Origin: Camillea tinctor
Taxonomy: Eukaryota > Ascomycota > Sordariomycetes > Xylariales > Xylariaceae
Direction: 5' to 3'
Length of the DNA stretch: 64,000 nucleotides
Assembly (NCBI GenBank): GCA_022578605.1
Contig: MU394051.1
Location: 1,351,664 to 1,415,663 of the forward strand
Part shown: in pieces, positions 1-14,593 of the stretch
How positions within the stretch are numbered: the first letter of the stretch is position 1
How the letters are laid out: each line of letters begins with the position of its first letter
Notes under the pieces: generated by a model
The model's database searches: none
The model's input: only the letters and a program-made list of their open reading frames with translations
What the model was told of the DNA's origin: nothing
Program-made: the position numbers and the translations under genes

Positions 1-3000
1 GTAAATCAACAATATATCAGAAGAAAATCAAAAGTGACAAAGCTCAAAATGAGGCGTCTTGACAACCTTACCGCTGGTTGCCTCCCTGGGCTCCTTCCCC
101 CTCCCAGGTTGTTTTGATAGCTGAGAATGCGGACTACAGTTGCAACCGCGAGACGGGCTTGTTAACTTATTGCTATTGAGGATGCATTCTAAATGAGACT
201 TATGTGGCTATTGAAGGCTCTCTAGATCCCCCTCTCCTCAAATTGAGCTTTCTCTCATAAAAGCTTATATCGTGAACGATAATGTCAATGGGGGGGAATG
301 GGGGTAATAGGACCCTAAAGAAGAGTCTAGACCTGGATTAATTCCTTTTATTGGAGTCGATAACATCACAGTGAGCTTGCATGCCTTTCCCGTCCTGCTG
401 CATATTATCGTACGTGTAAGCTGATGTGATCCCCAATGCCCTCCCTCCCTTTCTTTTCCTTTTCTTTCCTTACCTCCTCTTTCCTAACCACCACTACCAC
501 CACCATCACCTGCTTGCTCCTCCTCCACCACCCCGATTGTCCGTCCGCGGGGCGCTCATGTGGTCCATTGCCCTGGGTCCCGCATGAATTGTCCAGCTGG
601 CATGGGCGATTCTCACATTGCGGGTGCAGACAAATAGGAGAGCCCGAGAAAAGCCACGATTTGCCCATTAGGGAGGAGGGAAAGGGGAAAACGTACACAT
701 ACATACACACACTCACACATATACAAAGAATCCTCCCTCCAAAAAAATTACATATGAGAATAGACATGTTGAGTTGCCCGTGCGCCACGGGATAACTCTA
801 CTAGAATACACAGAACAAGAGCCGAGTGGCTTGGGATCATCAAGGGACCTTTTGTGACCAACACGTCTTTCCAGTGATAGCCACCTATAGTAATGTCTGC
901 TAGGATCTGAAACGCTTGCTGCTGGCATTGCGACCTCAAGTTAAGATTGGGAGCAAGGCCTGCTAGACCTGTCATAGGTGTGTGGAGGGCTGAATGGCAT
1001 GCAAGCCACCCATACTTGGTCTAAGCACAAATTGTCTCCCTTGCTCTGTCGTTGCCGCCCGAAATGTTTTATTTTATTTTACTATATTTCCTTTTTTCCT
1101 TTTTTTTTTGCCGGATGATTTCCGGGGTGGGTTTCTTTGTATCCCAGAGTAGTAAGGGACTCACGGGCCGGGAATGATAACGTCTATTCACGGCTCCAAT
1201 TGCTGTTTTGACCAACTAATAAACATGTACTTTTGTTTTCTATTATAATTATCATATGTGCCATTTGGGGTTTCACCATCATACGTCGTTCGTTGCAGGT
1301 CGGTCAGCCATATTTGGCTGTCGATATCGATATAAGCGGCATTGACCTTCTGAAACACAACTCAACATGTAATACTGCCTGCCGGCCAACTCTTATGCAG
1401 CAAAAACCAAGAAAGACAAATAGACAGGACCGATAGAGGGAAAATAAAAGAAAAAGAAAAAGACGCGGTTATGAAGTCGATCCCTCTATCCGAAAAAGAA
1501 GAGATCAATGAAATCCTGCCGGTGTAGCGGGGGTATTCATCCCTATCTATGGGAGCATTAGGAAGTCATCTCCGCGGTCTTGTTTTTTTTTTCCCTCTCA
1601 TTCTTCTCATCTTCCCTCCCGCTTCCACATCCATACGAATAACCTCGGTATGCCATACTAGGAAGTCAATTGTGCGTGTGTAGACAAAACAAGAAAAAAA
1701 AAAGATTATGAAAAGAAACGGAGTCAGATAGAGGCATAATCGTCAATATGATAATAAAGTAAATTTGACTCAAAACTTAGCTTGCTAGTGGCTTGCCGCT
1801 TGCAAGTCATATTGATCTAGACACGTGGGACTTTATCCTAAGCGAGGACTTACACATACATATCACCAGGAAGGGGAAAAAAGGAAAGAAAAGAATGAAA
1901 AGAAAATAGAAGCAGGTAAGGGTTGTTTGTGAGGACGAGCGTTCCGCCCTCTCCGCTCCCTCCGCAAATACGGTTCCCCTTGCCTTGAAATATATAGTAT
2001 GTAGATAACGTAGTGTGTGGGCTGTCCCGTTATCATATCTCGCCCGATATGAGGGAAAGGGAACCCGTTTGTGCCCTATGAGCCGTTGATCAATACAATC
2101 CTAGCTAGAGCTCTAGAAGCAACGGAGTTAGAGAAACACGCTTGTTGATTTTATTTATTGATTTATTTATTTGTTCGTTTGTTTTTCTTGATTCTACATA
2201 TCCATCCCTTTCGGGAAAGATTGGAAATGTATCGGGATCTTTGTCAAGTTTTTTGGCGCCCTTGGCCCCGGAATCCGGGTACCCCGTTCGGCACAATTAG
2301 CTCTTATGGAAAGGGGAAAATAAAAGATGATGAATAAAAGGGGAGAAGAGGAGGGATGAGGGGGTTTTGCCGGGAAGCTTCTTGGGAGGGGGCTGAACAA
2401 AACCCGCTCTTGCGGTTCTGGAGCTAGGTAAACTAAAGGGACCATTTGCCGAACGACCCAGGCTTAGCAGTAGTAGTGCACACAGTACTAGACCAACTAC
2501 AGTATTGTGTACACCAACTCACCTGACCTATACTATATACGGATTACAATATTGTGTGTGTTACATACGAGTATGTATGTACACACGGTCCTTACGTATC
2601 TCTTAGAGACCTAAGAGTGATAATAAGTTATTTGTAGCTATACCAAACTTTTGTTTAAGTTTTTGTATTTATTAACTTGAATTTAATCATTGAATAGAGA
2701 AAAGAAAGTTTAAAAAGAAAGAAGAAAAGAAAAGCTTAGAGTTATGATTGGTATGAAAAAAAAAAAGAGTAGGAGAGGGAGAGGGAGAGGTAGAGAGAGA
2801 GAGAGAGAGAGAGAGACACACACACACACATCACACATACAAAGAAAGAGAGAGAACCGGGAAATTGCTCTATGCTATATGCTGTACCTATGCTGTGTTC
2901 CCTCAAGAAAATCCCGGACCGGGTCCTCTTGCCTCGATGATCAGCTAAGCGGGATAGACACCGAGGGAAATGAGATGTTTCGAATGTATGTTAGTCATTG

Positions 3001-6000
3001 ACGTCAATGGCGCCTCGCTGGCGGAGGCTCAATTCCCCCGGTAATTAATGAAAATGGAGAAGGAAGTGGAAGGAAGACGATGCTATCTGTTTGTCTATTC
3101 TCACTTTTTTTTGTTGTTCGGTTTTATCCCTTATTTCTTTACATATTGCGCCCTCTCAAATTTTTGTCTGGGATAGATGAAAGCAGTAGTAGAATTAGAA
3201 GAAAGAAGCGCTCAAATCGCTGCGAGGGACTATCGAAAACATCCTGCATCCTTAGCAGGATTTTTTGTTTTAGGCCGAAACTCCGACTTTCAGCTGTCTG
3301 AATGGACGAAAAAAGGGTATAGGGACCGCCTATCGTAGATATGATCGCCATTGCAGGTGCTTGGCAGCAAGGATATTGACGTAGATCTAGATGTTGTATC
3401 GGCCATCCTGGCAGGTGATATTCCCAAGGATTTAGGCGCTTGGGACAAACAGGCATATAGTTTGTCGAGACATGGCGTTGTGAGTAGTTTGGTAAGTCTA
3501 TGCAGGTTATAGAGCTGCTTCTGCTGCTTATTATATGCTCAATAACCAGAGGAGAAAGGCGGGGAGAATAACCGTCTAAGTCGGTTCAAATAATGAGTGG
3601 AAACAGACTCCTGAGACAATCTGTGGGGTTGAGGTTGAGGTTGAGGCTATTCTCTGAAACCAGGTTAGGGTATTTCCCCCCCTACGCTTATGTTCTAGTA
3701 GTATGTATAAGATAAGCTAGCTATACTATAGTCATTCGGTTCCGTGTTATCATCGGTCAGCCATGGTGATAAACTGGCGAGAAGCCATCGAATGATTTCT
3801 CTGCCCATACTGTTGGAAACACATGACTCCTCTATTACAACCCAAAATATGATCTCATCAGACCGAATACGTAAATGGTAGAAGGGAGTGTTGGCTCCAT
3901 AGGGGAGCTGAGCCACGCCAATGCTATTTTTGAGGTAAACTAACCCGCTCGCCGCTGGAGAGAGTCAAGTGGGAAGCAAGGTTTGAAGTATTCCAAGATG
4001 GTAATTGTTCAAATGATTGATAACGTTGGCCAGCCGCTCATATCTTAGATAATATATATGCCTATATATACATATATAATAATATTTATATGTATATTTG
4101 GGGGGTTTTATGGACCAGGAAACCGGAACCAAGCCGTTCGCTGACAACCTCTAAAGCACAAAACTAAGTAAAGAAGACATTATTAGCCTCCCCCCCGTGA
4201 GTCCATGTATTTACTAATTTGTGTGAGGCATGTGAAGAGCAAAGCGAGCAGTAGGTCGACCCACTTAGGGTCGCTTTAGGGTTGGCTTTGAAAATGGATT
4301 CAAGGTGTGAAACGCTCTCGACCATTGCCTCACCCATAGCTAAGCTGAAATTACACTAGTTCAGGGGCCCTGCGATAATTGCCTACCATTTCACGGAGAC
4401 GAGTCCGTATTGATATCCCCTCCCCATTTGCTCGCCAAACACACATCGGGCTAATATATGGTTTAGCCCGGATATGACGTGCTGATGGATCACAAATGCT
4501 AATGGTTCCTCGAAATGGGTACTTCGGGTTGCATAGAATTTCTTCAAGGGGGTATGTATCCGTAGATGGGCCGAAGTTGACCGTGGGGATTATCCTTTGG
4601 CCAATAGCAAAAGATAAGCCTCCGTGGCCGCCTTATTGCAAAGATATAGAGTAGGTTGAGATATGTGCCATGACTCGCAGAACATGCTTGAGGACACGTA
4701 CTCACCCTAGCCCACGTGGAAAAGGGGGAGAAGTTATTTCTTAGAAACCCTCTTACATATTCGTATCGTTGCTTTGCGCACAATAAAAGTACGAGCGAGT
4801 ACGAACGGCTCCACTAGACTAGATGGCGATTCTGACTGGTATGTTTTGCAAACACTACGTTAGACAAGTCCAGCCGGTGGGCGTCGTTGCGGTGATGCCC
4901 ATCATATGGCCCCACGATGAAGCTGAGATTCGAACCACGACTTCCTCACGCTTTATCGAGTGTGGCAGGATCAACAATGAGCCTCTTGGTCCTTTCTGAG
5001 CTGAAATCTGAATGTGGGTACGGGCTGAAGTCAAAACTCAACTTTGCGGATTGACCGCCGACATCTCTGTCTGACTCGAGCCTCCCTTGCATCCGTAAAC
5101 CCACTGTTGGTTTAAGTCAGGCATCCAAATTGCGGTATCATGGACTAATGCTATCGACGAGTCAGGAACAGGCTTTCCCAGTAATTGTAATTCAGCTGTC
5201 AAAGGGGGGAAAAAATAAAAAAAAAAATAAAAAAATAAAAAGGGAGGCCTAGAGGCCTTCGTATAGTCCCGCACTGTGGCAGTCCCTAGAGTCCTCGGAC
5301 AAGTGCCGTGCTTGATGATCTTGGTGATTCCGCGGGTGCCTAGCTGTATGCTCTGTTCGGCAGCGCCCGGTCGTTGAATTTGACGTCGGCCCTGAGGTCT
5401 CTTTCTCCTCGCTACCAAAGGGACGGGCGAAGCTAGTCGAGAGTCGGTCTGTGGGGTTTAGGTGAAGAGACCTAACCTAAATGATGTAACCTTGGAGATG
5501 GACGCCTGTTCGGGTGCATGAGAATTATTTTCACCTAAGACTTTGTCGAAGCATGACTGGTGGCGGGACCTTACCGTTAATGTAAAAGAAAAGGAAAGAA
5601 AGAAAGAAAGTAATAACCCAATTACAGGCGGCAATGGAAATCCTCTGTTACACAGATCGTGAATCCCGATTTTAGCGACTTGGAGGCGTAGTATCTGGGT
5701 TGTTAGTATACACTGCAACAAGGTATAGGATTTCACATGCGTTTTGGCTTTGCTGCTCCGCCATTCGTAGATACTCAACCAATCCTAATTCTCTAGTTCG
5801 ACTTGTTTTTGTACTTGTGGCGCTCATTGGAGAAAAAAAAAAGGCAAATAAGAGAAAATACTTTTCCTCCCCTCCTCTTCTCTTTCATGTCCATGAGTGT
5901 TGCTTTGAAAAGTTTGTATGTATCATGTAATCATGTTGATCGATTTGAATGAGGCGCAATGTCGGGCACATCTTGTTATGGACAAAATAGTCGCTCTCGA

Positions 6001-9000
6001 TTGAGGTTTTCAGGGTAAATGATGCCCAATAGTTGGGTTCCTCTATTTTCTTAGTGGGTCGATACTATGTATGTATGTGTGTATTTCATCCAATATACAA
6101 ATCACGATTATAGGCGGGTTCCACGATCTACAAAACGATGCTGGAGCTCCTCAAATGATTCCCCTCGGATGAGATGGGGACCTGGAGATTCATGCTGACC
6201 CCATTCGGGCCGGAAATGGAAAGGCAGGGACATCAAACTCAGCTCGATTTGTCTGACAGATATTAATCAATGGGCGAATGATCGGGTGAGTGAATGAATG
6301 ACGACTTTAGCTACCGGAGTTCCCGTGATGCTGGATGGCGCCATTGTATTGCATGGAGGGCATCGGGAGACAAGCCGATTGTAAACGGCCGTGGCTCCGT
6401 TACGAGGTTTTTGACCAAGCTGAGGTGTGCATTGATGGATGGCAAAGAATAGGCGCCGTAGAGGTGCCGTAGAGGGGCAATGACAAGGACCGAGGGAGAA
6501 AGGAGAGCGAAGGAGGTCGGGCAGAAGTTGCTGATTGGAGACAAATAAAGGCGAAAAAAAAAGTTACACTTAGCTATGCAGAAAAGTACGTATGTGTATG
6601 TAGGCCTACTCTATCGTAAAATCCTCGTGGCCAGTAGTGAGATTATTCTCGGTTAGGAGTGTAAGTGCAATTTGCATTTTGCGTTTCCTTACTGCAGGTT
6701 CGTCGAGATTGTCACGCTGCATCTTGACTTAAACTTGGCAATTATTTTTGACAGACCCCGGCACACACCACCGTGGCGGTGACCTGGGCTGCAAAAATAT
6801 CCACGTGAACAATCGTTGAGGTGGCTCTGCATATGTGTGTGGAGGATACGTACGACGCGCGGTGTACCAAACGAGAAGTCCCGTCTCCTGTCTCCTGTCT
6901 CCCGTTTCCCGTTTGCCGACGTTGTCCGCAGACCGTGGAGGGAAGACGGTGGGTATAGTCAAGTCAGTCAGTCAGCAGTGTACATAGACATAGACAACAA
7001 GACGCAGATCGAGCCATGATGCGAATGCGATGCATTGACGATACAATACGATACGATGCTATGTGGCCGCCGTGCTTGCTGATAGGAAGCTGCCGGCATC
7101 GTGACCAACCAACAAAAGGTGATGATGGGCGAAGAAATGGGCCAATATCCTCGGCATATTGCCACGACCAGGGAACAAGTGAGTGACAGTTGAGTGACAG
7201 TGAATATGATATTTGGTATCATTCCTGGGACATCTTTACCCCGAGACGAGACCAGACCGGATGAGACGAGATGAGACGAGACCTTCTACCCAACAACCAT
7301 TCTTGGAGAATGACCCATGCATGAGGATGAGGGGACGGAAGTAAGATCACGGCCGAAGGTTGTTTTGGTCTTTTTTTTTTTTTTTCTCTCTCTCTTCTAG
7401 CGGTGTGCAAAACGCAAAACGGTGGAGAATCAGTTGATGCCTTTTTGCGATTTACGATATAGTCATAGGCGCATTTGTCGATGGCTTTTCGTATGTAGTT
7501 GAAATACGGCCTTGCTGTTGTTCTATATTTTTTTTTCTGGGCATTAATGATCACTCTTTAGCTTCGATCCAACAGCCAAACCCTGTGACTTCTTCCCCCC
7601 CAAAGCATTGGATTCACGCTTGTTTAGTCCCATCCCAGAGATTCGGGTCGCCAAAAAGATCTGATACAGATGCCGGCGCCATAAAAAGGTCCTGACAGAT
7701 CGCTTTAGCGGGAAATCTTTCTGGGGAAGCATACCAGGGGTTTTTTTTCTCTACATAATTTTTTATTCTATTTTATTTTTATTCTTTTTTTTCCTTAAAA
7801 ATAATATTGTTCATGTAGTGGTGACGGCGTGCTAATGATATACGTATAATTAGCCTAAAAGAGGTCTCGTCACGATGACAAACTCATGTATTGTGGAACC
7901 AATTGCGACATGGCTTCTTTGCAGACGGTTTTTGGTTGTTGCTACTTTGAGAGAAAAGTGTGTAGGCAAGTAGTTTTGGTAGGTAGGTATTCGAGAGAGG
8001 TGGTGGAAGTTGTGGTGTGGTGGTGTGTCTATGTATGCATGTATGTGTACACACCATAATATGGAGGCGAAGTGTCAGTGGTCGGAAACTTTTTCTCGAA
8101 AGTACGGAGTACATACGTTAGCACCTAGAGAAGGGAGGGGAGGGGAAAGGGGGGGGAGGAGTTTTCGGAGACAGTTGATTGTCTAACTGTAATCTCCGTG
8201 CCGATGCACCGGTATCTACAAGCACTACACTGCAGCAAGCGTCTGAGAGATCCCGTAAGCCATTTTTTAGTCTTTTTCTTTTCTTTTTCCCTTTCCTTTT
8301 TTTTACACTACCTCGAGCTAAGTAGGTACCCATCTTCGTCTTGGTCTCCATCTCAGTCTTGGTAAACGGATCCCCACCGAAACCAAAACAAAAAAGATAG
8401 AGGAAAGGAAAAAAAAAGAAAAAAAAAAGGAAGAAAAACATAAATATAAGGCACCAAAAAAGAGGAAGACATCATAAAACAAATTGAAACATCCATCTAT
8501 CCATACGTCAATCCTATGTAGGAAACAAGAAGAGAGAGAAAAACTGGACATACAGTATATCACAATCAAAAACCCACCATATGCATATCTAACCTACCCT
8601 ACCCAACATACATACATACAACCAATGTAGATCTATCTACTAACCCAGAGCATCTAACTAACTAGTACACTAAATAGGTAACCAAGCTAACCACAGAGGT
8701 ATATAATTATATAATTCACACATTTCACTTACACACAATCAACGTCCCTCGTCTTGTCAAACTTTGTTCATATCCCACACCATATAGCCATAGCCATCCG
8801 TTCATCCGTACATCTTCCATTTCCATTTGTTGTATCGATTGTTGTTTATTGTATATTAGAGCGATGTCCATTGAGTATACATAATGAGCATCATGCATCA
8901 GGTATCAGATGTCAGGTAACCTCGAGGTTTGCTTGCTCTGCTTGCCTTTTCGGTGATAGTCGGAAGTTTATCGATCGTTTCCACTGCAGCACAGCACAGC

Positions 9001-10980
9001 ACAGCACCGATACCGATGTCTCTAGAAGCAAGATGATGACCGTGCGGTATCGCGAAACGCACAAAGCACAGGGCGGTCTGAACGCCAGATCTCAATTTTC
9101 TTATGCGCCTGGCAACAAACAAGCTTCCCCAGGGTTGACTATCTGGAAAGCTGGCCAGTGTGTTTCTAACAAGTACGGTATGTATCCAACTTCGATGTTC
9201 CATTCCATCGTCCACTTGTGGGTACGGGAGGGAAAAGGTCGGAGGATTTCCGACGGGTGACTTTTGATTTTTTTTTTCTTTTTCTTTTTTTCATCTGTTC
9301 TTTTGTCAACTCTCTTATGTATTCTTTCCCTGCTTCGTTTTCTGTCACTCTCGTCATCATCATGTTTGCGTTCTTTTCCTGCCCCCAAAAAAGTATCCCC
9401 CCTCTCCTGCAACCTACATACAGTATGTATTACATTACACATCCAGAGGGAGCTGTGGGATTGATGATCCCCATCCCTCTCCATGCATATACACACTACC
9501 TGCACACTTACACACACCTAACCTTGCCTACCTAACCTTTTTTCTTTATTCCTTTCCTTTACCTGTCTACCTTATGTAATGAACCGGTACCTTGAGAGAG
9601 CCCGAGCGGGACGAGCAATTCCCAGTTCCAGCTCGATCCATGCGTACATATATGCACCTGCATTATAAGCGCAAGTTGTAGTCGCTAAACCAAGCGGCTT
9701 ACATACAAGGTTATCATCAATCTTACGAATCACGATACGATAACGTGGTCAGCCTAAAATTCGAGAATGTCGCAGATCGAGAAAAAGCCCCCCTGCTTCG
9801 GTACATACAGTTTCTCGCCAAGGGAGTTAGCACTGGTTCGTCTGGCGAAGAGAAGAGAGAGAGAGGTCTTTCTGGTTCCTCCCTCACACCCCCCCCTCCC
9901 TCCTTCAGAGGGCCCTGCACCTCCACAGAGTCCACCCACACAACACACCGTCTTTCCTAATCCATGTCGACAGATGCATTATCAGAAAAATTTTATTACT
10001 TTGATGCCACGCGAGCGGTCACACATCCTTCCTTTTGGACCCTCACCTTTCTTCGCAGAGAGCTAGTTGATGGATACCTCTAGTGAGGGGCATGGCCGGG
10101 TCTAGCCTCTCCCGATATTTACTTCCATGACGATTTCGCGACTTACCTGAATGTATAGCCTATGCTATTTCGATGGATGAAGCATTCCATGGTCGAATGA
10201 ACCAGACAGAGTTCCAGTGCAGCCCAGCAATTGTCTATCATTGTGACGCAAATCGTCACGCGCTTACCGCATCTCCACACGCGCTCCAGTCAGTCATCCT
10301 CCTGGAGACACACCTTTTTCTTGCTTGTTTCTACTTCTTTACCACTATTCCGTATACGAATATACATATATATATATACCTATATATATATACCGTTGCC
10401 ACCAAGAAAAGAAAAAAGAGAGAGAAGGTGAACAAGAACCAAAAAAGACAGAGACGAAAGGACAAAGACGGGCAATTAATTGCCGCTCGATTATTCGGTA
10501 AAAATGGGATTCAGCACATGAAAAAAAAATTGATCTGTATGACAATGGTAATAGTAATCATTATAATCATCGTAATCCACATGCCCTAGCCATTGCATCT
10601 GCGAATCAGGCGTGCAGCTTCCGACTATTCGGATCCGAAAACGTATACTTTGCCGAGATTCCCATTGCCATATGCCTCCTGGTGGCTCCTCAGATGCCCA
10701 TCGTCGCTGTTTCTCGTTGAAATTCACCGATCATCCTGGAAGGTTAGTACATAGGGCACCCACAAGAGAGAAGAGGGGGACGGAGACGGAGAGACAGACA
10801 GAGAGAGAGGAGAGAGAGAGTGTGTGTATGTGTGTGAGGAGCGTACAGCACGTTTTCTCCCTTTCACACCCCCTCCTCTCCCCTCTTACTCATCTTTTTC
10901 TTTTCCCTTTTTTTGCAGCATCAAACTCTGAACTTGTGGACTTTGGACGCAATAAATAATGAATCGCCCAAGATCGCTGA
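1..10980. other. gene-poor intergenic region, left part
   Basis: No reading frame here resembles a known protein, and the longest open frames are low-complexity translations of pyrimidine- or purine-rich tracts. The DNA is moderately AT-rich with many A/T homopolymers, TATG/CATA-type tetranucleotide runs and GA/CA microsatellites. I see no tRNA, no rRNA and no transposase-like frame. Part of it may be distal regulatory DNA for the zinc-finger gene that starts at 15836, but nothing in the sequence proves that. Confidence 0.6.
2755..2831. repeat. (GA)n-(CA)n compound microsatellite
   Basis: An A-run and GGGAGA-type units lead into an uninterrupted GA tract (about 2792-2816), followed directly by a CA tract (about 2816-2830). 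The strand is almost purely purine until the CA switch. It is a simple sequence repeat with no coding potential. Confidence 0.9.
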
Positions 10981-11419
10981 ATTGCTGCAGTTCATTTCGA
11001 GTCAGTCCCCACAGATTGTCTGCACTATTGTTACGGTGGCATCGCAAATGACAAGGCCTGGATTGGCGACCCTGGCTCAGCTTGGTTCCGTTCCCCCAGA
11101 ACTCATCGTGGTGACCGAGCCTATCGTGATTTGGATGTGCATCCCATAAGTAGTCTTAGCATGTATTGTACCCAGTATGGGGAGGGCCCTCACGGTCGTT
11201 TTGGCGTTATGGACGTGCCGCCGTACGACAAGGGGCCTGCTGCACACGAGCCATTTGTCGCGCGTAACATCACTTTGGGGACAAATATTCCGGCACCGGC
11301 AACAACGCCGTAGGTTTTCGCGGCAAGGTGTGTCGGCAACGCTGACACCATTTTGCATGGCCAGCTCCGAAATGCTCTTTCATCACCTTGGCTTACATGG
11401 AGGCCAATGCCAAGTATAG
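10981..11419 (+). other. coding-like island, possible 3' end of an unrecognised gene
   Basis: The frame opens after a TGA at 10978-10980 and runs to 11309 with a strong purine-first codon pattern and clearly higher GC than the flanking DNA. It would then be interrupted by a 55-nt intron-like segment at 11310-11364: GTAGGT donor, CTGAC branch-like site and CCAG end. Reading resumes in phase and stops at the TAG at 11417-11419, giving a C-terminus SEMLFHHLGLHGGQCQV. The translated segment (for example GDRAYRDLDVHPISSLSMYC) matches no family I know. I cannot find the 5' part: nearby acceptors at 10991, 11006 and 11015 would all need a phase-1 upstream exon that I do not see. It may be a decayed gene, an orphan gene, or chance. 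Confidence 0.25.
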
Positions 11420-13204
11420 AGATTCAATATATCGTATATACACACGTAGTTTTATGTGAACATGTATACAATATATATAAACACTTATACCTTCGATTAT
11501 CTATCTATCTAATTTATTTGTATGTAGTAGCAGCATATGTAGGTAGGTAGTTATATATTATACGTACGTACGTTGGTTGTTACCTTGATATTGTTGTTGC
11601 ATGTATGTATATATATATATATGTGCGTATGTAGATATATGTGTGTGGGAATGTGTAGCGAGTAAGAGAGAGTATGTGTGTGTACATGTCATGCCCGAGG
11701 TTGAATACGTAGACCCAACAATTAACCCGTGATCCACGGCGTGGATAGGGCGTTACGACAGCACATACCAGCATGTTCTGACTCTGAGAATCGAACGACG
11801 CTTGGATGGAAGTGGCTTAGCTCAAAATTACGGATCTGAAGCGACCTTTTTTGGGGGGTGTGTCTCTATGTACATAAGGTAAAAGAAAATCTAAAAATTA
11901 AAAATAAAATAAAAGTTAAGTATGGGCATGTATGTAAGTATGTAATAATGTACACTACATAGGTACGTATGGAGTGGTGTGCTGTGCGTGTTTATGTCAT
12001 CTCACTTATCGAAAAGTCTATCCGGTTGCCGTATGGGTCCCTAACTTCATTAGCCGAGATACATATTTTATCTCGACTGCTACGTTTTGATACATCGCCG
12101 CCTGGGGGAGGAGGGGGGGGGTGTGACCCGTATCTTTTGCTTGCCTCGAGCTGACTCGACGGGCCGAGGAAGTTGGGAGTCGTGGCGGCAGCGGCAACAG
12201 CAACAGAGAAAAAAAAAGTTAGCAGCAACATATGAACAAGCAACAAGCAACAATCATCCAACAAAAAAGTTCTAATCCATTCATTGTATCATCACAAATT
12301 GTAACGGCAATAAGCGACAAGAAGAAAATTTTACGTGATAACAGTGCGACATGGGAACAAAAAGATACACATATCTCTTGGTCAGTCAGGTTTTTCTCTC
12401 TCTCTCTCTTCCCGTTGCTATTAAGTGGACCAATAATCTGCACACGGCTGGCAGAGCACGTAACAGTACAGTGTGCGGAGGAGACCCATGAGATCATCCA
12501 AGGATTTCCACGCGCAAAGAAGAGATTGTGAGCGCAGATGAAAAAAGCCTACTGCAAGAGGTGCCATGGATCCACCGATTGCTTGTAATAGATATCCATG
12601 AGGACTAGCTCCAGTGCCCCACCTCACGTAAACAGTATATCAAGAAGGTACAGGATACCACGACTCGCTACTTGCTACTTGCTACTTCGTACATACTTCG
12701 TAACTTTGTACATACATACAACAATAAACTTGAGGGAGGGGGAGAGGCCCACGACCTGGGTTAAGAAGCCAGGGGTCAGGGGACCTCGACCTTTTAAAAG
12801 AAACTGGCCATTCCCCCAGTGATATTGGGTCGGGTCTTTGTCTTGACATGGATAATTCCGCCGCCTCCTGCCTCCTCCCACCATACACACTTCAACTACT
12901 CAGCCTCCCACTTTTTCGAAAGTACTCAATTCATAGACGAGCACAGGTACCTTTTTTTTTCTTTTTTTTTTTCTTGCGCGATCCCTTCTCCTGGTAACCA
13001 GTACATCTAGAATTATCGATATTTGTTTTTTGAGCTCTGTCATATTAATTACGTCTGAATATAAAACATCTAAACCCTGTCGGGCAATGCTTGTTACCCG
13101 CTCTACAATATTAGAAAGTATATTCTAGACATTGACAATAGCAAATTTATGGAGAAATACCTCAAAACTTTCATATCATCGCAGATCTTATATGGGAAAG
13201 ACAA

Positions 13205-13308
13205 ATCAAGTAAGAAAAAGGGAAAACAGAAAAAAAAAAAGGCAAAGAAGCAAAAGAAGAAAGGAAAGAAAAGAAAGAAAGAGAAAAAGAGGGTTAAAAA
13301 AAAACAGG
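13205..13308. repeat. polypurine tract (A/G, about 100 nt)
   Basis: About 100 nt of nearly uninterrupted A and G, reading AAG/AAAG units. Any frame through it gives only lysine-rich low complexity. Such homopurine mirror-like tracts can form triplex DNA, but here it is only a composition feature. Confidence 0.8.
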
Positions 13309-13802
13309 TAGGGTCAATGCAACCAGAAGCACTGTACTGTACTTGGTAGGGGCGTACCTATTTAACACGCTTACGCTATGTCAGTGGCCTAGGTATGGTC
13401 CAGGTACTTTGATGGATGTATTATGCAGAAATCGGATTGGCTGCGGCGCATCTGCGGAGCAGTCGGTGGTTGTGGGTATGGGGTTCCAGTCCATTATGTA
13501 CTAGCTAAGAAGTAGCTGGACCCAAGAAAAAAAAAGAAAATGAACCTAAAGAGAAATAATAATAAAAAGAATAAAATAATAATAACAATAAAAAACAATA
13601 AAATAAAATAGAAAGAGGTGTAAAAAAAAAAGTATTGATACTTGTCAATTTGTCACTCTGTAATCACTCATTAAGCATTTTCTTCTTGTCTCTCTTTCTC
13701 TCTCTTACTTCCTTGGTCTTCTGATCATTATTACAGAAGTATTGATTTGATTACTTACTGCCTTGTAAGGGACGGAGCTTCCCAGTTTTTTTTTCTCTTC
13801 AC

Positions 13803-13828
13803 TTTTTTTTTTTTTTTTTTTTTTTTTT
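13803..13828. repeat. T26 homopolymer
   Basis: An uninterrupted run of 26 T. The exact length is likely to vary between reads and isolates. Confidence 0.9.
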
Positions 13829-14347
13829 ACCTTCTACCAAGCCAAGGTGACCCTGGGCACGTCAACCAAATAAATCTGCTTCTTAGATTTGTTGCCCTTT
13901 GGTGCATTTTCTCTGCTTTCCATCTCTTACCATCAATGTTTCCCACCCAACTTTTTTTTTCTTAACCAGCCTCATTCACCATTTAACCTGCACGTGCATT
14001 CTTGTTGATTTGGTCCCGGCAGACAGTGTCGCACATTTCAATCAAATCATCAACAACGCGTGCACTCGAGAAGTACTGCATCATCGTGCCTCTTCTGTGC
14101 ATCTTCTCCTGCATACATACATACACATATAATACAACTTCATCCAACTTCGGCACTAACCTCACTAAGCCCAATCTAAACTGCCTACGCTACGCAGTGT
14201 ACAATAACCTACTGGCGCGTTAAGCCCTGCCAGAAGCAAGGAACTTGTCAGATATACATATTATCGGGGGCTAAAAAAAAAAAAAAAACCTCGTCAATTT
14301 GACGCCCTAACTTTCTATCACCCTGAACCTGACATTCTTGTCATCAC

Positions 14348-14516
14348 TACTATTTACTACCTACTACTACTACTACAACAACGACAACCACTACTGCTGC
14401 TACTACTGTCGCCACTACTTTCTGCTACTGCTACATTGCTACTGCTGCTACTACTGTTACTGCTGTTGTTGTTGTTGTTGCTGCTGCTTCTGCTGCTGCT
14501 GCTACTACTACTACCA
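14348..14516. repeat. (CTA/CTG)n trinucleotide repeat block
   Basis: About 170 nt of interspersed CTA, CTG, TTG and CAA triplets. Translation gives only Tyr/Cys or Thr/Ala/Val runs, so the frame across it is an artefact. It lies roughly 1.3 kb upstream of the zinc-finger gene. Confidence 0.85.
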
Positions 14517-14593
14517 CAAACCTAGTATCGTGACCTGATCTGGGGCCACACATACATATACACACACATATACGCATATAACACACATACGCG

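Larger units (their letters stand above)
11420..14333. other. intergenic, low-complexity rich
   Basis: TA/GTAT tetranucleotide runs, poly-G and poly-T tracts and purine blocks dominate. I see no frame with protein-like composition and no RNA gene. Confidence 0.6.

Noticed and set aside
4900..4990. Possible tRNA or tRNA-derived repeat on the minus strand (GGTTCGAAT box)
   Set aside because: The T-loop-like box is present, but the flanking bases do not pair into a T stem and no acceptor or anticodon arm can be drawn.
11780..11815. GTTCGATTC box on the minus strand
   Set aside because: No paired stem around it and no A box at a suitable distance.
13149..13349. Lysine-rich 66-codon frame
   Set aside because: Direct translation of the polypurine tract.
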